64,000 bases of DNA from Acidobacteriota bacterium (GTDB lineage Bacteria > Acidobacteriota > Blastocatellia > Pyrinomonadales > Pyrinomonadaceae): contig RFGC01000035.1 in assembly GCA_003697135.1 (NCBI GenBank), forward strand, positions 372,001-436,000. Reading direction: 5' to 3'. The first letter of the stretch is position 1. Each line of letters opens with the position of its first letter. A program made the position numbers and the translations under genes. A model generated the notes under the pieces. That model was not told where the DNA came from, made no database searches, and saw only the letters and a list, made by a program, of their open reading frames with translations. Below, in pieces: positions 38,033 to 47,817 of this stretch.

Positions 38033-38075
38033 AAAGCGGTTTTGTGGGTATTCTGTCACAAAACCGCTTTTTTTA
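38033..38075 (+). terminator. Intrinsic terminator after the small membrane protein
   Basis: A perfect 14-pair stem (AAAGCGGTTTTGTG with CACAAAACCGCTTT) and ten-base loop, followed by a T run. Confidence 0.9.
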
Positions 38076-38183
38076 ATGGCCTTCAGTTTCCAAAGAACTC
38101 GGAATCCCTTCTAAAAATTTAGCAAAGCATTCGTCACAAGCTCGATAAATCGCAACCATCAGAGTTTTTTCTAAATTCAGCAA

Positions 38184-38214
38184 AAAAGGCAGGTCTTAAG
38201 AAAACCTGCCTTTT
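38184..38214. terminator. Intrinsic terminator downstream of tRNA-Cys
   Basis: An 11-pair stem (AAAAGGCAGGT with ACCTGCCTTTT) around a nine-base loop. T-rich on both strands, so it can work in both directions. It most likely ends the minus-strand tRNA transcript. Confidence 0.8.
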
Positions 38215-38227
38215 AATTCGTCGAGTT

Positions 38228-38302
<75 letters not shown>

Positions 38303-38372
38303 TCTTGTGTTTCCCAAGCTTCTCAATCGGCGTTCACTCTCAAACTGTCATTTATCAAAGCCCTAAGGAATT

Positions 38373-38401
38373 GAAGCGACGCTTTCAAAAGGCGTCGCTT
38401 C
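38373..38401. other. Hairpin between tRNA-Gly and tRNA-Cys
   Basis: A ten-pair stem (GAAGCGACGC with GCGTCGCTTC), arms 38373-38382 and 38392-38401. No T tract follows on the minus strand, so it is more likely a processing signal than a strong terminator. Confidence 0.5.
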
Positions 38402-38410
38402 CAAAACTTT

Positions 38411-38486
<76 letters not shown>

Positions 38487-38502
38487 TTGTCACAAATTCA
38501 TT

Positions 38503-38530
38503 TTATTACAAATCAAATTTCCTTTGTCAA
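38503..38530 (-). promoter_or_regulatory. Sigma-70 promoter of the tRNA-Gly/tRNA-Cys unit
   Basis: On the minus strand, consensus TTGACA (38530-38525), 16 bases, TAATAA (38508-38503). It ends 16 bases before the tRNA-Gly start. Confidence 0.75.
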
Positions 38531-38591
38531 GTATCACAAAAGCCATCAACAACAAAAAACTGACAAATTCAGTAAAATTCCTCCTGAAAAG

Positions 38592-40367
38592 CTACTTTTC
38601 CTTCTTACCAGAAACGTTTATCGGTATAGGAATCAAAGAAGACGTGAAACTGCCTTCCATTGAATCTCCATTAACAGAAGCGTTTAGATTTATTTCAAGA
38701 CTTTGTCCTTGAAACGAAATGGTTGCAACAGCGCTAATTTTGTTACCCTTGACCTTACCACTTACTTCACCTTTGCCGAAAGCAGATTCTAACGTCCCAC
38801 TAACATTTTCCTTGTCCTGCTTCAAAATCAATGTAAACGGCAACTCCTGCCCTTGCGCCTCAGCTTTGAGATTCCATCTACCCGTAACATCAACGGTCGG
38901 AGCTTCAGAAGGTTTGAGATAATCAGCTAGATTCTGCTGGTTACCTGACGTATCAAACACCTCAATTTTTGACGAATACGATTTGACTTGTTTTATAATT
39001 TCTTCAGCATCTCCAACAATTACAATGGCAAATTTATCAGGCAGGATATACTTTTGTGCCACTCTTTGAACGTCTTCTGCCGTAACCTGTTTTACCTTGT
39101 CTCTGTAGGTTTGCAGGTAATCCGACGGCAGGTCAAATAACTGTTGTTGAGTTATTAGGTTAGTCAAACCTTCTTGGGTCTCCAGTCTTATGGGGAAAAC
39201 ACCAGTTAGGAAGTTTTTTGCATCTTGTAATTCTTCGGCAGAGACTTTCTCATTTCGTATTCGATTAAGCTCATAGAAGAATTCTTTCAGGGAATCGCCA
39301 ACTACAGCGGTTCTGACCTCAGCAGTAGCTTCAAATGCACCCGCTAATCTTCTCATGTCAAAGCTCGAATAAGCCCCATACGTGTAACCTTTCGATTCTC
39401 GCAAATTCATAAAAAGCCTCGAAGAAGCTCCTGCGCCGAGAATCTGATTCATCACTATAACAGGAAAATAATCGGGATGATTGCGTGGTATTGCTAGGTT
39501 TGAAATAACTATATTCGCCTGTGCCGATCCTTTGCGGTCAACAATTGTAATCGTTAACTCATTGCGAACAGGCGGACTCTCAAATTTATTTTGCTCAACA
39601 GTCCCTTTTTCCCATTCCCCAAAAAACTTTTCTATTTTCTTTTTTATGTCCTGAAAATCAACATCACCAACGACTATGAAAACAGCATTATTTGGTATTA
39701 GGATTTTTTTATGGAACTCAATGAGTTTCTGGCGTGTTATTTTTTCAATATCCTGCTCTTTCGGGCTGATTATCGAATAAGGATGTTTGCCATAAATCAA
39801 TCTAGCTACCTGTTCATCAGCTAGAAAGCTCGGTTGAGAACGTTGGAATTTTAGTGCCTCTATCGCATTCTGCTTTTGAAGATTGAGTTCTTTTTCTGGG
39901 AAGATCGGATTCAAAACCATGTCGGACATCAACTCAAGAAGTTTCTCAGAATAAATGTTCAAAGCTGAACCAGAGATTATGAAATTATCAGACGTTGCAC
40001 TTGCAGATAGCGTGGCACCAATGGTTTCAACTTCTTCGGCAAACTGCTTGCTTGTTCTGCTTTTCGTCCCTTGATTTAGCATCTGTGCTAGTCCTGAAGT
40101 CAAACCTATAGAATCGGGTGGATCGTTTATCTCGCCAGAACGAAAACAAAGTCTGAAATTAACAATCGGTAATCTTTTGTTTTCAAAAACCACAATCTTC
40201 AAGCCGTTTTTTAGAACCGTTTCAGTTGGTTGCCCGATAGAGAAAGGACGTTCTGCAAGCGGCTCTGGTGGTCTTTTGCGAAATTCTTCGTTCATATTTT
40301 TCTCCTGCGAATTCGATCTCGTGAAAACAAGAAGGCTAAACACAATTAGCAAGAAAATCTTTTTCAT
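38592..40367 (-). CDS. M16 family peptidase, non-zinc partner subunit
   Basis: A secreted 591-residue M16-fold protein with a signal peptide (MKKIFLLIVFSLLVFTRSNSQ). It lacks the HxxEH zinc motif: the corresponding region reads IGLTSGLAQMLNQG. It retains the Arg/Tyr pair of the second subunit type (MNLRESKGYTYGAYSSF near residue 325). From about residue 490 it has an extra beta-rich domain (VTGRWNLKAEAQGQELPF to the end). It lies 12 bases downstream of the zinc-bearing M16 gene. M16B enzymes of this kind work as pairs, so the two probably form one protease. Confidence 0.9.
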   Translation of the reverse strand: MKKIFLLIVFSLLVFTRSNSQEKNMNEEFRKRPPEPLAERPFSIGQPTETVLKNGLKIVVFENKRLPIVNFRLCFRSGEINDPPDSIGLTSGLAQMLNQGTKSRTSKQFAEEVETIGATLSASATSDNFIISGSALNIYSEKLLELMSDMVLNPIFPEKELNLQKQNAIEALKFQRSQPSFLADEQVARLIYGKHPYSIISPKEQDIEKITRQKLIEFHKKILIPNNAVFIVVGDVDFQDIKKKIEKFFGEWEKGTVEQNKFESPPVRNELTITIVDRKGSAQANIVISNLAIPRNHPDYFPVIVMNQILGAGASSRLFMNLRESKGYTYGAYSSFDMRRLAGAFEATAEVRTAVVGDSLKEFFYELNRIRNEKVSAEELQDAKNFLTGVFPIRLETQEGLTNLITQQQLFDLPSDYLQTYRDKVKQVTAEDVQRVAQKYILPDKFAIVIVGDAEEIIKQVKSYSSKIEVFDTSGNQQNLADYLKPSEAPTVDVTGRWNLKAEAQGQELPFTLILKQDKENVSGTLESAFGKGEVSGKVKGNKISAVATISFQGQSLEINLNASVNGDSMEGSFTSSLIPIPINVSGKKEK

Positions 40368-40379
40368 CGCATCACCTCT

Positions 40380-41744
40380 TTACTGCTTTTTTGCTGGGAG
40401 CACATCTAATTGAGAGCGATTTTCAGTGTTGAGATATTTATTGACAGCGCGACGAATTTGCTCAGGCGTTATATTCAATAACCCTTCAAGCTCTTTGTTC
40501 GCAAGAAACGGGTCGCCATCATAAAGCGCATATTCACCAAGCCTTAACGCTCTTGATAAGGAAGACTGACGCAAGCGGATTTCATCGTTTATCAATTGAT
40601 TGTGAAGTTTCCGCATCTCTTCAGGTGTAGGACCTTCCGTAGCAAGCTGTTTTATCTCTGCATATATTTGACTGCGGATTTGCTGGACATCTTTCCCTGG
40701 TTTTGGCAGAGCACCTATTAGTATTGCTGAAGGTCCACGCCGTTCGTCTGTAATACCGAAAATTTGTATTACCGACTCATCACCCTTAACTAGCTTCTGA
40801 TAAAGTCTTGAGCTTTCGCCATCGTATAGCAACTTTCCTGCGAGAAACAATGCCTTGAATTCAGGTGTATTTCTCGGCGGAATTTTCCAACCGTCTATGA
40901 AAGCAGGCAAAGGCGCAAGTTTATCTTCATAAACCTTCGCTTTCACGGCTACTTCCTCAGGTTCACTGACATCAACAGATGGCGGCGCCGGTTGGCTTGG
41001 AATCGTTGCAAAATACTTCTCTACAAGTTTTTTCGTTTCCTCTACATCGAAAGAACCCGAAATTACTAAAACAGCGTTATTTGGTGCATAGTAAATTCGG
41101 AAGAATTCTTTCACATCTTCAACGGTCGCAGCGTCTAAATCCTCCATTGAACCGATGGTTGAATGCGCATTTGCGAAATTTTTGTATATCATCGAGTTAA
41201 TCAAATCGAAGACCTGCCCATAAGGCTGATTATCGTAACGCAATCTTTTTTCCTCTTTCACAGTTTCACGCTGATTATCAAGATTTTCCTTCGTAACCGC
41301 TAGTGAACGCATTCGATCAGACTCTAACCAAAGAGCCAGCGGTAATTGATTTGCAGGCAGAGTCTCAAAATAGTTTGTTCTCTCAGACGAGGTTGTCCCA
41401 TTCATCGTGCCGCCAGCTTTTGAAATGTATTGAAAATGCTCGCCTTTTTTTACATTTTCAGAGCCTTGAAACATCATGTGCTCAAAAAGATGTGCAAAGC
41501 CTGTTTTTCCGGGTTTTTCATTACGCGAACCCACATCGTAAAATACTGCAACCGAAACCACAGGCACGGAATCATCGGGGTTCAAAACTACCCGCAAACC
41601 ATTTTGCAGTGTGTAATACTCAATTTTCAATGGCTGTAATTTTACCAACACCTTCGTATTTCCTCCTTGATCAGCTTTTTGTGAAACTACGTCCAAAGTC
41701 GCAAAAGAAAGGATAAGCAGCAAAAGGAAAATTCTCAAACTCAT
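40380..41744 (-). CDS. M16 family zinc peptidase, catalytic subunit
   Basis: A secreted 454-residue insulinase/processing-peptidase-type protease. It starts with a signal peptide (MSLRIFLLLLILSFATLDVVSQ). The inverted zinc motif HLFEH is near residue 88 (GFAHLFEHMMFQGS), with the distal glutamate in the following ETVKEEKRLRYDNQ segment. The C-terminal half is the second M16 lobe. Upstream of the non-zinc M16 gene in the same operon, it provides the active site of the presumed heterodimer. Confidence 0.93.
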   Translation of the reverse strand: MSLRIFLLLLILSFATLDVVSQKADQGGNTKVLVKLQPLKIEYYTLQNGLRVVLNPDDSVPVVSVAVFYDVGSRNEKPGKTGFAHLFEHMMFQGSENVKKGEHFQYISKAGGTMNGTTSSERTNYFETLPANQLPLALWLESDRMRSLAVTKENLDNQRETVKEEKRLRYDNQPYGQVFDLINSMIYKNFANAHSTIGSMEDLDAATVEDVKEFFRIYYAPNNAVLVISGSFDVEETKKLVEKYFATIPSQPAPPSVDVSEPEEVAVKAKVYEDKLAPLPAFIDGWKIPPRNTPEFKALFLAGKLLYDGESSRLYQKLVKGDESVIQIFGITDERRGPSAILIGALPKPGKDVQQIRSQIYAEIKQLATEGPTPEEMRKLHNQLINDEIRLRQSSLSRALRLGEYALYDGDPFLANKELEGLLNITPEQIRRAVNKYLNTENRSQLDVLPAKKQ

Positions 41745-41951
41745 AAAGTCCTCGAAAAAGCCGTTTAGTTTTATGAAATCATTTCACCAAAGAAATTGCA
41801 AAAGCGTATTTGAAAAACCTCATATCTCTTGCTTAAATTCGGACTTGATACTTGAAAAATCAGGCAAATACGAAAAGCTTAACCTTCAAGATTTGCATTT
41901 TATCTTTGACTCAGAAACAAAAAGAAAGTTACTCTTTTGTTGTATCAGAAA

Positions 41952-42698
41952 ATGGATCAAATTACGCAGTTAATAGAGACTTACGGGATTTATGCAGTTT
42001 TCGTTCTATCAGCAGTTGAGGGCGATATAACTCTACTACTTTCGGGCGTGATGGCTCACAGTGGATTTTTCGGCAATTATAGCTTCTTAAAGGTCTTTCT
42101 AGCAGGCACTTTGGGTGGAATAAGCGGCGATCTCATTGGATATATCACGGGAAGATTCTTCGGTCGTGCTGTGAAAAATTTCAAATTTTACCAAACAACC
42201 CAGCCTAGAATTAGAAAGCTAACGGAAAAATTCGGCGGCTCGGCGCTAATTTTATCAAAATATGTTTACGGCATAAGAATGGCAATGTGTATCTCACTTG
42301 GAACTTGTCGAATGCCATTTTACAAGTTTTTGATAATGGATTCCATAAGCTGTGGGCTTTGGGTGTTGATACTTGCAGGATGCGGCTATTTTTTCAGCGG
42401 TGCCATAACAAAGATAATCGGCGACTTCCATCAAATCGGAGCAACGCTTGTCGTAATAGTCATTATCGGAATAATCGCTTTCTACCTAACAGAAAGATTC
42501 TGGCTCGGGCGCAAGGTTGAAGAAGCTGAACCTGAGCTGATTCACAAAATCGAAGAGAAAATACATGTTGTCGAAGAAGTCGCTCAAGAAAAGTTACATA
42601 GCCTTACGGAAAAACTACACTTAACATCAGACGGGACTTCCCCGAAAGAACTCAAAGAAGAAACCACAGAAAAAGAAAAAGCCGCATTCAAAAAGTAG
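41952..42698 (+). CDS. DedA family membrane protein
   Basis: A 248-residue integral membrane protein of the DedA/VTT family, linked to lipid scrambling or flipping and proton-dependent transport. The N-terminal EGDITLLLSGVMAHSG acidic motif and the GTLGGISGDLIGYITGRFFGR signature are present. About 50 C-terminal residues are charged and helical (KIEEKIHVVEEVAQEKLHSL), probably cytosolic coiled coil, an unusual addition. The ATG at 41952 is used; an in-frame TTG lies five codons earlier. Monocistronic. Confidence 0.9.
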   Translation: MDQITQLIETYGIYAVFVLSAVEGDITLLLSGVMAHSGFFGNYSFLKVFLAGTLGGISGDLIGYITGRFFGRAVKNFKFYQTTQPRIRKLTEKFGGSALILSKYVYGIRMAMCISLGTCRMPFYKFLIMDSISCGLWVLILAGCGYFFSGAITKIIGDFHQIGATLVVIVIIGIIAFYLTERFWLGRKVEEAEPELIHKIEEKIHVVEEVAQEKLHSLTEKLHLTSDGTSPKELKEETTEKEKAAFKK

Positions 42699-42773
42699 TT
42701 TTTCTTTGTTAGAAAAGTTTTTGATATGATTTTGCCTTCGTAGGAACACCAACCAAAAACAAGACGAGATTTT

Positions 42774-44141
42774 ATGTTAAGAAAAATTATTCTTAATCTG
42801 GCAGTAATTTTAGTTGCGATAAATTCAGCATACCCGATTAATTATCTTCAAAGCTTTCAAAGTGCAAGGAAAGATCGAACGAAATCAAATCAGGTCAAAT
42901 CCACCTCAAATAAGTCTGTAAAGACGAAGACAGGCGAGATCGTTAAAGAAAATAAGCGTCGTGGCAGTAGCGGCAAAAACGAGAAAAGGAATCAATCAGC
43001 AAAAAACGCCTCTCGCAACCAGAAGAATAAAGAATCAGCAAAACAAAACCTGAAAACAAAAAACCTTGATAAGGCAAAAAGCCAAAATTCTTCAAAGAGT
43101 CGTAATCGGGCAAGAGAGCAAACTCGACTGGCAAATCAGGCAAAAAATCAGGTGAAAAGTCAAGTGAAAAATCAAGCGGAAATTATGCCCAGAAGAAGCC
43201 ACGCTCCTCTGAAATTCAAAAGTAGCGAAAATTCTAAAGAAGATTTGAAAACAAATCAGACAAATAAAACCTTCATAGTCAAAAACTTTTCAGAACCTCT
43301 CAGAAACAATCCAAATCCCAATGCCCAAATAAAAAACAAAGTCAAACTTGGAACCGTCTTGAATGCTTCTCAGAAAAATGCTGATTGGTATCTTGTTGGG
43401 CAATCTGACGAATTGAAGGGCTGGATTTCAGCCAGAGCAGTTGACGCTTTCGACGAAATTTCAGCAGAAAAAATTTACCTTCAGATTGCAGAAGAAAGCT
43501 ACCGTCAAGACATGAATTTCGAGAAAGCCTCTGAATTGGCCGATTTTCTTAACCGAGCGATAAGAGAAACCAAAACGACCACTACCAAAGCCAGACTTGA
43601 ATTCTTACGTCTTTTGACCGTGAAACAGGCATTGAAGGCTTTTCCGTTGGATAAGAGAGAAAGCTCTCCTTACAGTGACTTTTTGAGAGTCAACAAAGAA
43701 ATCATTATTTACAATCAACCCAATGCGGAGTGGATTATTACATCAAAGGCTTTTTGGGATTTACAGAGAAAGTATTCAAGCCTGCCTATAGCCGAAGAGA
43801 TTGCATGGGAAGCATCGCAAAATCCTCTGCCCGGCGAATGTGGCTCCGATCTCGTTTGCATGATTTTTTACGTTCGTATGACAAAAGCCGAATACTTGAG
43901 ACTTTATCCTGATGGAAGAAAGTCAGTCGAAGCTCTAGAAGAAATGGCTGATCTTCTCGAGAAAATATTCAATAACAGCAAGGCTTCCTTTTACGATCAA
44001 AAAGATTCATCATACAAAACGGAATTTTTTGAATTGATTGTTGAGTTAGAAAAAATTGTAGCGAGGTCAAATTCAGCCAAGAAAGAAAAAGTCCTGCAAC
44101 AGTTAAAGAAAATCTCAGAAAGATTCACTATGGCAAATTAG
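42774..44141 (+). CDS. Secreted SH3-domain protein with long basic Lys/Asn/Gln-rich segment
   Basis: 455 residues. A signal-like N-terminus (MLRKIILNLAVILVAINSAYP) precedes about 125 residues of very basic low-complexity sequence rich in Lys, Asn, Gln, Ser and Arg. An SH3b-like domain follows at residues about 163-225 (NFSEPLRNNPNPNAQIK ... WYLVGQSDELKGWISARAV). The last 230 residues are mostly helical; a CGSDLVC pair is near residue 365. Such SH3b domains often bind peptidoglycan, and a basic segment could bind anionic wall or outer-membrane polymers. Function is inferred, not known. Confidence 0.65.
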   Translation: MLRKIILNLAVILVAINSAYPINYLQSFQSARKDRTKSNQVKSTSNKSVKTKTGEIVKENKRRGSSGKNEKRNQSAKNASRNQKNKESAKQNLKTKNLDKAKSQNSSKSRNRAREQTRLANQAKNQVKSQVKNQAEIMPRRSHAPLKFKSSENSKEDLKTNQTNKTFIVKNFSEPLRNNPNPNAQIKNKVKLGTVLNASQKNADWYLVGQSDELKGWISARAVDAFDEISAEKIYLQIAEESYRQDMNFEKASELADFLNRAIRETKTTTTKARLEFLRLLTVKQALKAFPLDKRESSPYSDFLRVNKEIIIYNQPNAEWIITSKAFWDLQRKYSSLPIAEEIAWEASQNPLPGECGSDLVCMIFYVRMTKAEYLRLYPDGRKSVEALEEMADLLEKIFNNSKASFYDQKDSSYKTEFFELIVELEKIVARSNSAKKEKVLQQLKKISERFTMAN

Positions 44142-44169
44142 CCAAGTGACAATTAAACTCGCTCTTAAA

Positions 44170-46827
44170 CTAACCTTTTATCACAATGTTTACAAGTCTT
44201 TTCGGCACCACGATTACTTTAACAATCTCTTTGCCGTTTATGTATTCTTTAATCTTAGCATCTGCAAAAGCCAGCGCTTTTAGGTCTTCGTCAGATGCAT
44301 CTGCCGAAGCTACAACTTTGGATCGAAGTTTTCCGTTTATCTGTATTGGTATTTCGATCTCATCAGCTTTCGCTAATTCTTCATCGTATTCTGGGAATCT
44401 CACACCATTTGCCAAAAGTCCTTTTTCGTTGCCGACGATTTGAGAATACAACTCTTCCGCCACATGCGGAGCAAAAGGAGCAAGCATCACGATTAGGCTT
44501 GTAACTGCTTCACGAATGGCGAATAAATCGCCGGGACTTGCGTTTTCAGGCTCAACCTTGAAATCATAAATCGCATTCAAAAGCTCCATTAAAGCGGCAA
44601 TAGGTGTGTTGAATTGTAGAGATTCCAAGTTTTCCGTAACTCGCTTGATTGTCTGATGAGTTTTCCTGCGCAATTTTCGAGCTTCAGCTGAAAACTCAAT
44701 TTTGTCAATTTCGCAAGTCGTAGAATCCGATATTTTCTCTTGCCACTTCCAAACAAATCTCCAAACTCTTTGCAAAAATCTAACTGCACCTTCGATGCCC
44801 GTTTCATTCCAAACTAACTCGTTTTCGACAGGGGCGGCAAATAATGTGAAAATGCGCGTTGCGTCAGCACCGTAGATTTCAACCATTTCGTCCGGGTCAA
44901 CGCCATTTCCCTTCGATTTAGACATTCTTTCAATCGCCCACTGCAAAGGCTTCCCATCAGCCGATTTTGCCGAAATTATTCTGCCCTTTTGATCGCGTTC
45001 TACTTGAACCGTGTCTGGTGGATAGTAAATTCGCTTGCCCTTACCGCTTGGATCGTCCGGATTCGGTATAACCTCAAAAAAAGTCTCGCCAACTACCATT
45101 CCTTGAGTTAAAAGTCGCTTAACAGGTTCGTTAAAATTCACTAGTCCGATGTCGCGCATGACTTTAGTCCAAAACCGCGTGTAAATCAGATGCATAACAG
45201 CGTGATCATCGCCGCCAATGTATTGATCTACAGGTGTCCAATAATGAACGATTTTTGGATCGAAAGGAAGATCAGGATTGTGCGGATCACAATAACGGAA
45301 ATAATACCAGCATGAATCAACAAAAGTGTCCATTGTGTCGGTTTCGCGCTTTGCAGGTTTACCACATTGCGGGCAGCTACAATTTACAAACTCTGCTACT
45401 TTTGCTAGTGGCGATTCTCCCATTCCTGTGATTTCAACATTTTTCGGTAGTTCAATCGGGAGATTTTCATACTTTTCAGGCACAATCCCACAATCGTCGC
45501 AATAAACAATCGGAATCGGTGCGCCCCAATATCTTTGCCGTGAGATTCCCCAATCCCGAAGTCTGTAAGTTACAGCAGGTTCTCCAAATCCATTTCTTCG
45601 GGCATATTCAGCCATTTCCTTTATGGCTTCTTCAGAAGTCTTCCCAGTCCATTCACCTGAATTGATCAAGATTCCGTATTCGGTAAATGCTTCTTGTCCG
45701 AATTTATCGAAAGATTGATGCGGACTGCTTATGACCTGCCGAATTGGTAAACCATATTTTTTCGCAAACTCAAAGTCTCTTTCATCATGCGCAGGAACAC
45801 TCATGACGGCACCTGTGCCGTATTCCATCATCACATAGTTTCCAACCCAAATTGGAAGTTCTTCGCCTGAGAAAGGATTTATCGCCTTCAACCCTGTGTC
45901 AATGCCTTCTTTTTCTTGTTCTGCCTCGTAGTCGGTGATTTTTCTTTTTTCAAGTCTGATTTTTTCGATTGTTTTCTTGACTTCCTCGGTGAAGCACTCA
46001 AAATAAGCATCAATCAAAGGATGCTCGGCGGCAACTACTACGGCATTTGCGCCGAATATCGTATCAATTCTGGTGGTAAAAATCCTAATCTTCTCGATTT
46101 CTCCGACTGGTTGCGTAAGTTTGAAATCAACGTAAGCTCCTTCTGAGCGCCCGATCCAATCACGCTGTCGCTTCAAAACTTTCTGAGGCCAACCAGCTTC
46201 TATTTCACTCATATCTTCAAGAAGCTGATCGGCATAATTTGTTATTCTCAAAAACCACTGCTCCAAATCCTTCTTTGTTACAAGATTTCCACAGCGCCAA
46301 CAAAGTCCTCCGCTTGCTTGCTCGTTCGACAGAGTGGCTTGACAATTCGGACACCAATTGACTTGTGTCATTTTTTTGTAAGCCAAGCCTTTTTCATACA
46401 TTTTCAGGAAAAACCACTGATCAAATTTGTAGTAATCAGGACGGTGAGCAAAGATTTCGCGTCGCCAGTCATAGCTGAGTCCTAAGCGCTTTAGTTGATT
46501 GCGCATGTGATTGATGTTGTCTTCCGTCCAATCAAGCGGATTCACACCGCGCTTTATTGCCGCATCTTCAGCAGGTTGTCCAAACGAATCCCAACCTATA
46601 GGGTGCAAAACGTTGAAACCCTTTAGCCTTTTATACCAAGCTAAGGCATCTCCAATCGAGTAGTTGCGCACATGCCCCATGTGAAGGTTTCCCGAAGGAT
46701 AAGGTAGCATCTCAAGTGCATAAAACTTCGGTTTTTCCGAATCAATCTCTACCTCAAAAGTCTTATTTTCACTCCAAATTTTTTGCCACTTCTGCTCAAC
46801 TTTCTTTGCAAAGTATTTCTCATCCAT
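44170..46827 (-). CDS. leuS: Leucyl-tRNA synthetase
   Basis: Class I synthetase that charges tRNA-Leu. The HIGH motif is HMGH in GNLHMGHVRNYSIGD. The zinc module includes CPNCQATLSNEQASGGLCWRC. The editing domain carries TTRIDTIFGANAV and YGTGAVMSVPAHDERDFEFA, and the KMSKS loop reads RMSKSKGNG. The C-terminal tRNA-binding domain ends KEIVKVIVVPKRLVNIVIKG. The ATG at 46827 gives the normal N-terminus (MDEKYFAKKVEQKWQKIW) and 885 residues; the frame extends 18 codons further upstream. It diverges from cdaA. Confidence 0.97.
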   Translation of the reverse strand: MDEKYFAKKVEQKWQKIWSENKTFEVEIDSEKPKFYALEMLPYPSGNLHMGHVRNYSIGDALAWYKRLKGFNVLHPIGWDSFGQPAEDAAIKRGVNPLDWTEDNINHMRNQLKRLGLSYDWRREIFAHRPDYYKFDQWFFLKMYEKGLAYKKMTQVNWCPNCQATLSNEQASGGLCWRCGNLVTKKDLEQWFLRITNYADQLLEDMSEIEAGWPQKVLKRQRDWIGRSEGAYVDFKLTQPVGEIEKIRIFTTRIDTIFGANAVVVAAEHPLIDAYFECFTEEVKKTIEKIRLEKRKITDYEAEQEKEGIDTGLKAINPFSGEELPIWVGNYVMMEYGTGAVMSVPAHDERDFEFAKKYGLPIRQVISSPHQSFDKFGQEAFTEYGILINSGEWTGKTSEEAIKEMAEYARRNGFGEPAVTYRLRDWGISRQRYWGAPIPIVYCDDCGIVPEKYENLPIELPKNVEITGMGESPLAKVAEFVNCSCPQCGKPAKRETDTMDTFVDSCWYYFRYCDPHNPDLPFDPKIVHYWTPVDQYIGGDDHAVMHLIYTRFWTKVMRDIGLVNFNEPVKRLLTQGMVVGETFFEVIPNPDDPSGKGKRIYYPPDTVQVERDQKGRIISAKSADGKPLQWAIERMSKSKGNGVDPDEMVEIYGADATRIFTLFAAPVENELVWNETGIEGAVRFLQRVWRFVWKWQEKISDSTTCEIDKIEFSAEARKLRRKTHQTIKRVTENLESLQFNTPIAALMELLNAIYDFKVEPENASPGDLFAIREAVTSLIVMLAPFAPHVAEELYSQIVGNEKGLLANGVRFPEYDEELAKADEIEIPIQINGKLRSKVVASADASDEDLKALAFADAKIKEYINGKEIVKVIVVPKRLVNIVIKG

Positions 46828-47001
46828 AATCATCAAACGCCAATGAAAAAATAAGTTTACTTCATGGGATAACTTAAGCAAAATTTATCAACCTCAACTA
46901 TTTTGGCAATTTCAGCATTCATTGATAGGTCTTGATTTTCGAGCAACAAAAACAAATGGAAAAGATGATTTTCAACAACGATTTTCGTAAAGTTAATTCA
47001 G

Positions 47002-47814
47002 ATGCAGTATTTTGGGATTGAACAAAACGGCTTCATTTCTGGTGTTCGGAGTGTAATAGACATTACGCTTGTCTTTATTATCTGCTACGGATTGCTGAAA
47101 TTACTACAGCGAACACGTAGCGTTCCCGTATTAGTTGGGATTCTAGTTTTCGGAGTTCTGTATTGGCTATCAGTTGCACAGGAATTAGCAACGCTAGAGT
47201 TTGTCCTAAGAAGCGCTTTACCTTATGTAGGATTTGCAATTATAGTGCTTTTTCAGTCAGAAATTAGACAGGCATTGATTTATTTCGGTAATAGGCTGGC
47301 ACTTCCAACGATGCGTAGCAAAAGCAGACACTTAGGACAAACCGTCTATGATGAAATAGTTCTAGCCGTAACTACGCTATCAACAGAAAAAATCGGCGCT
47401 TTGATAGTTCTAGAGCGAGACGTTAGTTTGAGTTCGTTAGCGGAAACTGGCGTGCAGCTAGACGCCAAACTTTCGTATGATCTACTAATAACAATTTTCA
47501 ATCCTGCAGTGCCGCTACACGATGGTGCAGTCATTATCAAAGATGAGAAAATAATTGCCGCTTCAGTCTTTCTACCATTAACGAAAAATCCTGTTGTTTC
47601 GAGAGAGCTAGGCACTCGGCACCGTGCCGCAATTGGCATTACTGAAGACACAGACGCCGTCGCCATTGTGGTTTCCGAAGAAACTGGAATAATCAGCTTT
47701 GTCGAAAGAGGAGATGTTTCTCGAAATCTAAACACTAATCAACTCAGAGAAATGCTTTTGAAAGCAATGAAACTCCCAAAACAACAATTAAAAACCGAAG
47801 TTTCACTAAACTGA
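47002..47814 (+). CDS. cdaA: Diadenylate cyclase CdaA
   Basis: Membrane-anchored enzyme that makes cyclic di-AMP from two ATP. The 270-residue protein has three N-terminal membrane spans (to about residue 95), then a DAC domain with the catalytic DGA (PLHDGAVII) and RHR (GTRHRAAIGI) motifs. Four bases separate it from the YbbR-domain gene, the usual cdaA-cdaR pairing. No glmM follows, unlike in Firmicutes. c-di-AMP controls osmolyte and potassium balance and wall synthesis in other bacteria. Confidence 0.96.
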   Translation: MQYFGIEQNGFISGVRSVIDITLVFIICYGLLKLLQRTRSVPVLVGILVFGVLYWLSVAQELATLEFVLRSALPYVGFAIIVLFQSEIRQALIYFGNRLALPTMRSKSRHLGQTVYDEIVLAVTTLSTEKIGALIVLERDVSLSSLAETGVQLDAKLSYDLLITIFNPAVPLHDGAVIIKDEKIIAASVFLPLTKNPVVSRELGTRHRAAIGITEDTDAVAIVVSEETGIISFVERGDVSRNLNTNQLREMLLKAMKLPKQQLKTEVSLN

Positions 47815-47817
47815 CTT

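Noticed and set aside
41303-41716. 137-codon frame antisense to the M16 zinc peptidase
   Set aside because: The minus-strand protein has signal peptide and HLFEH motif; the antisense frame has no recognisable features.
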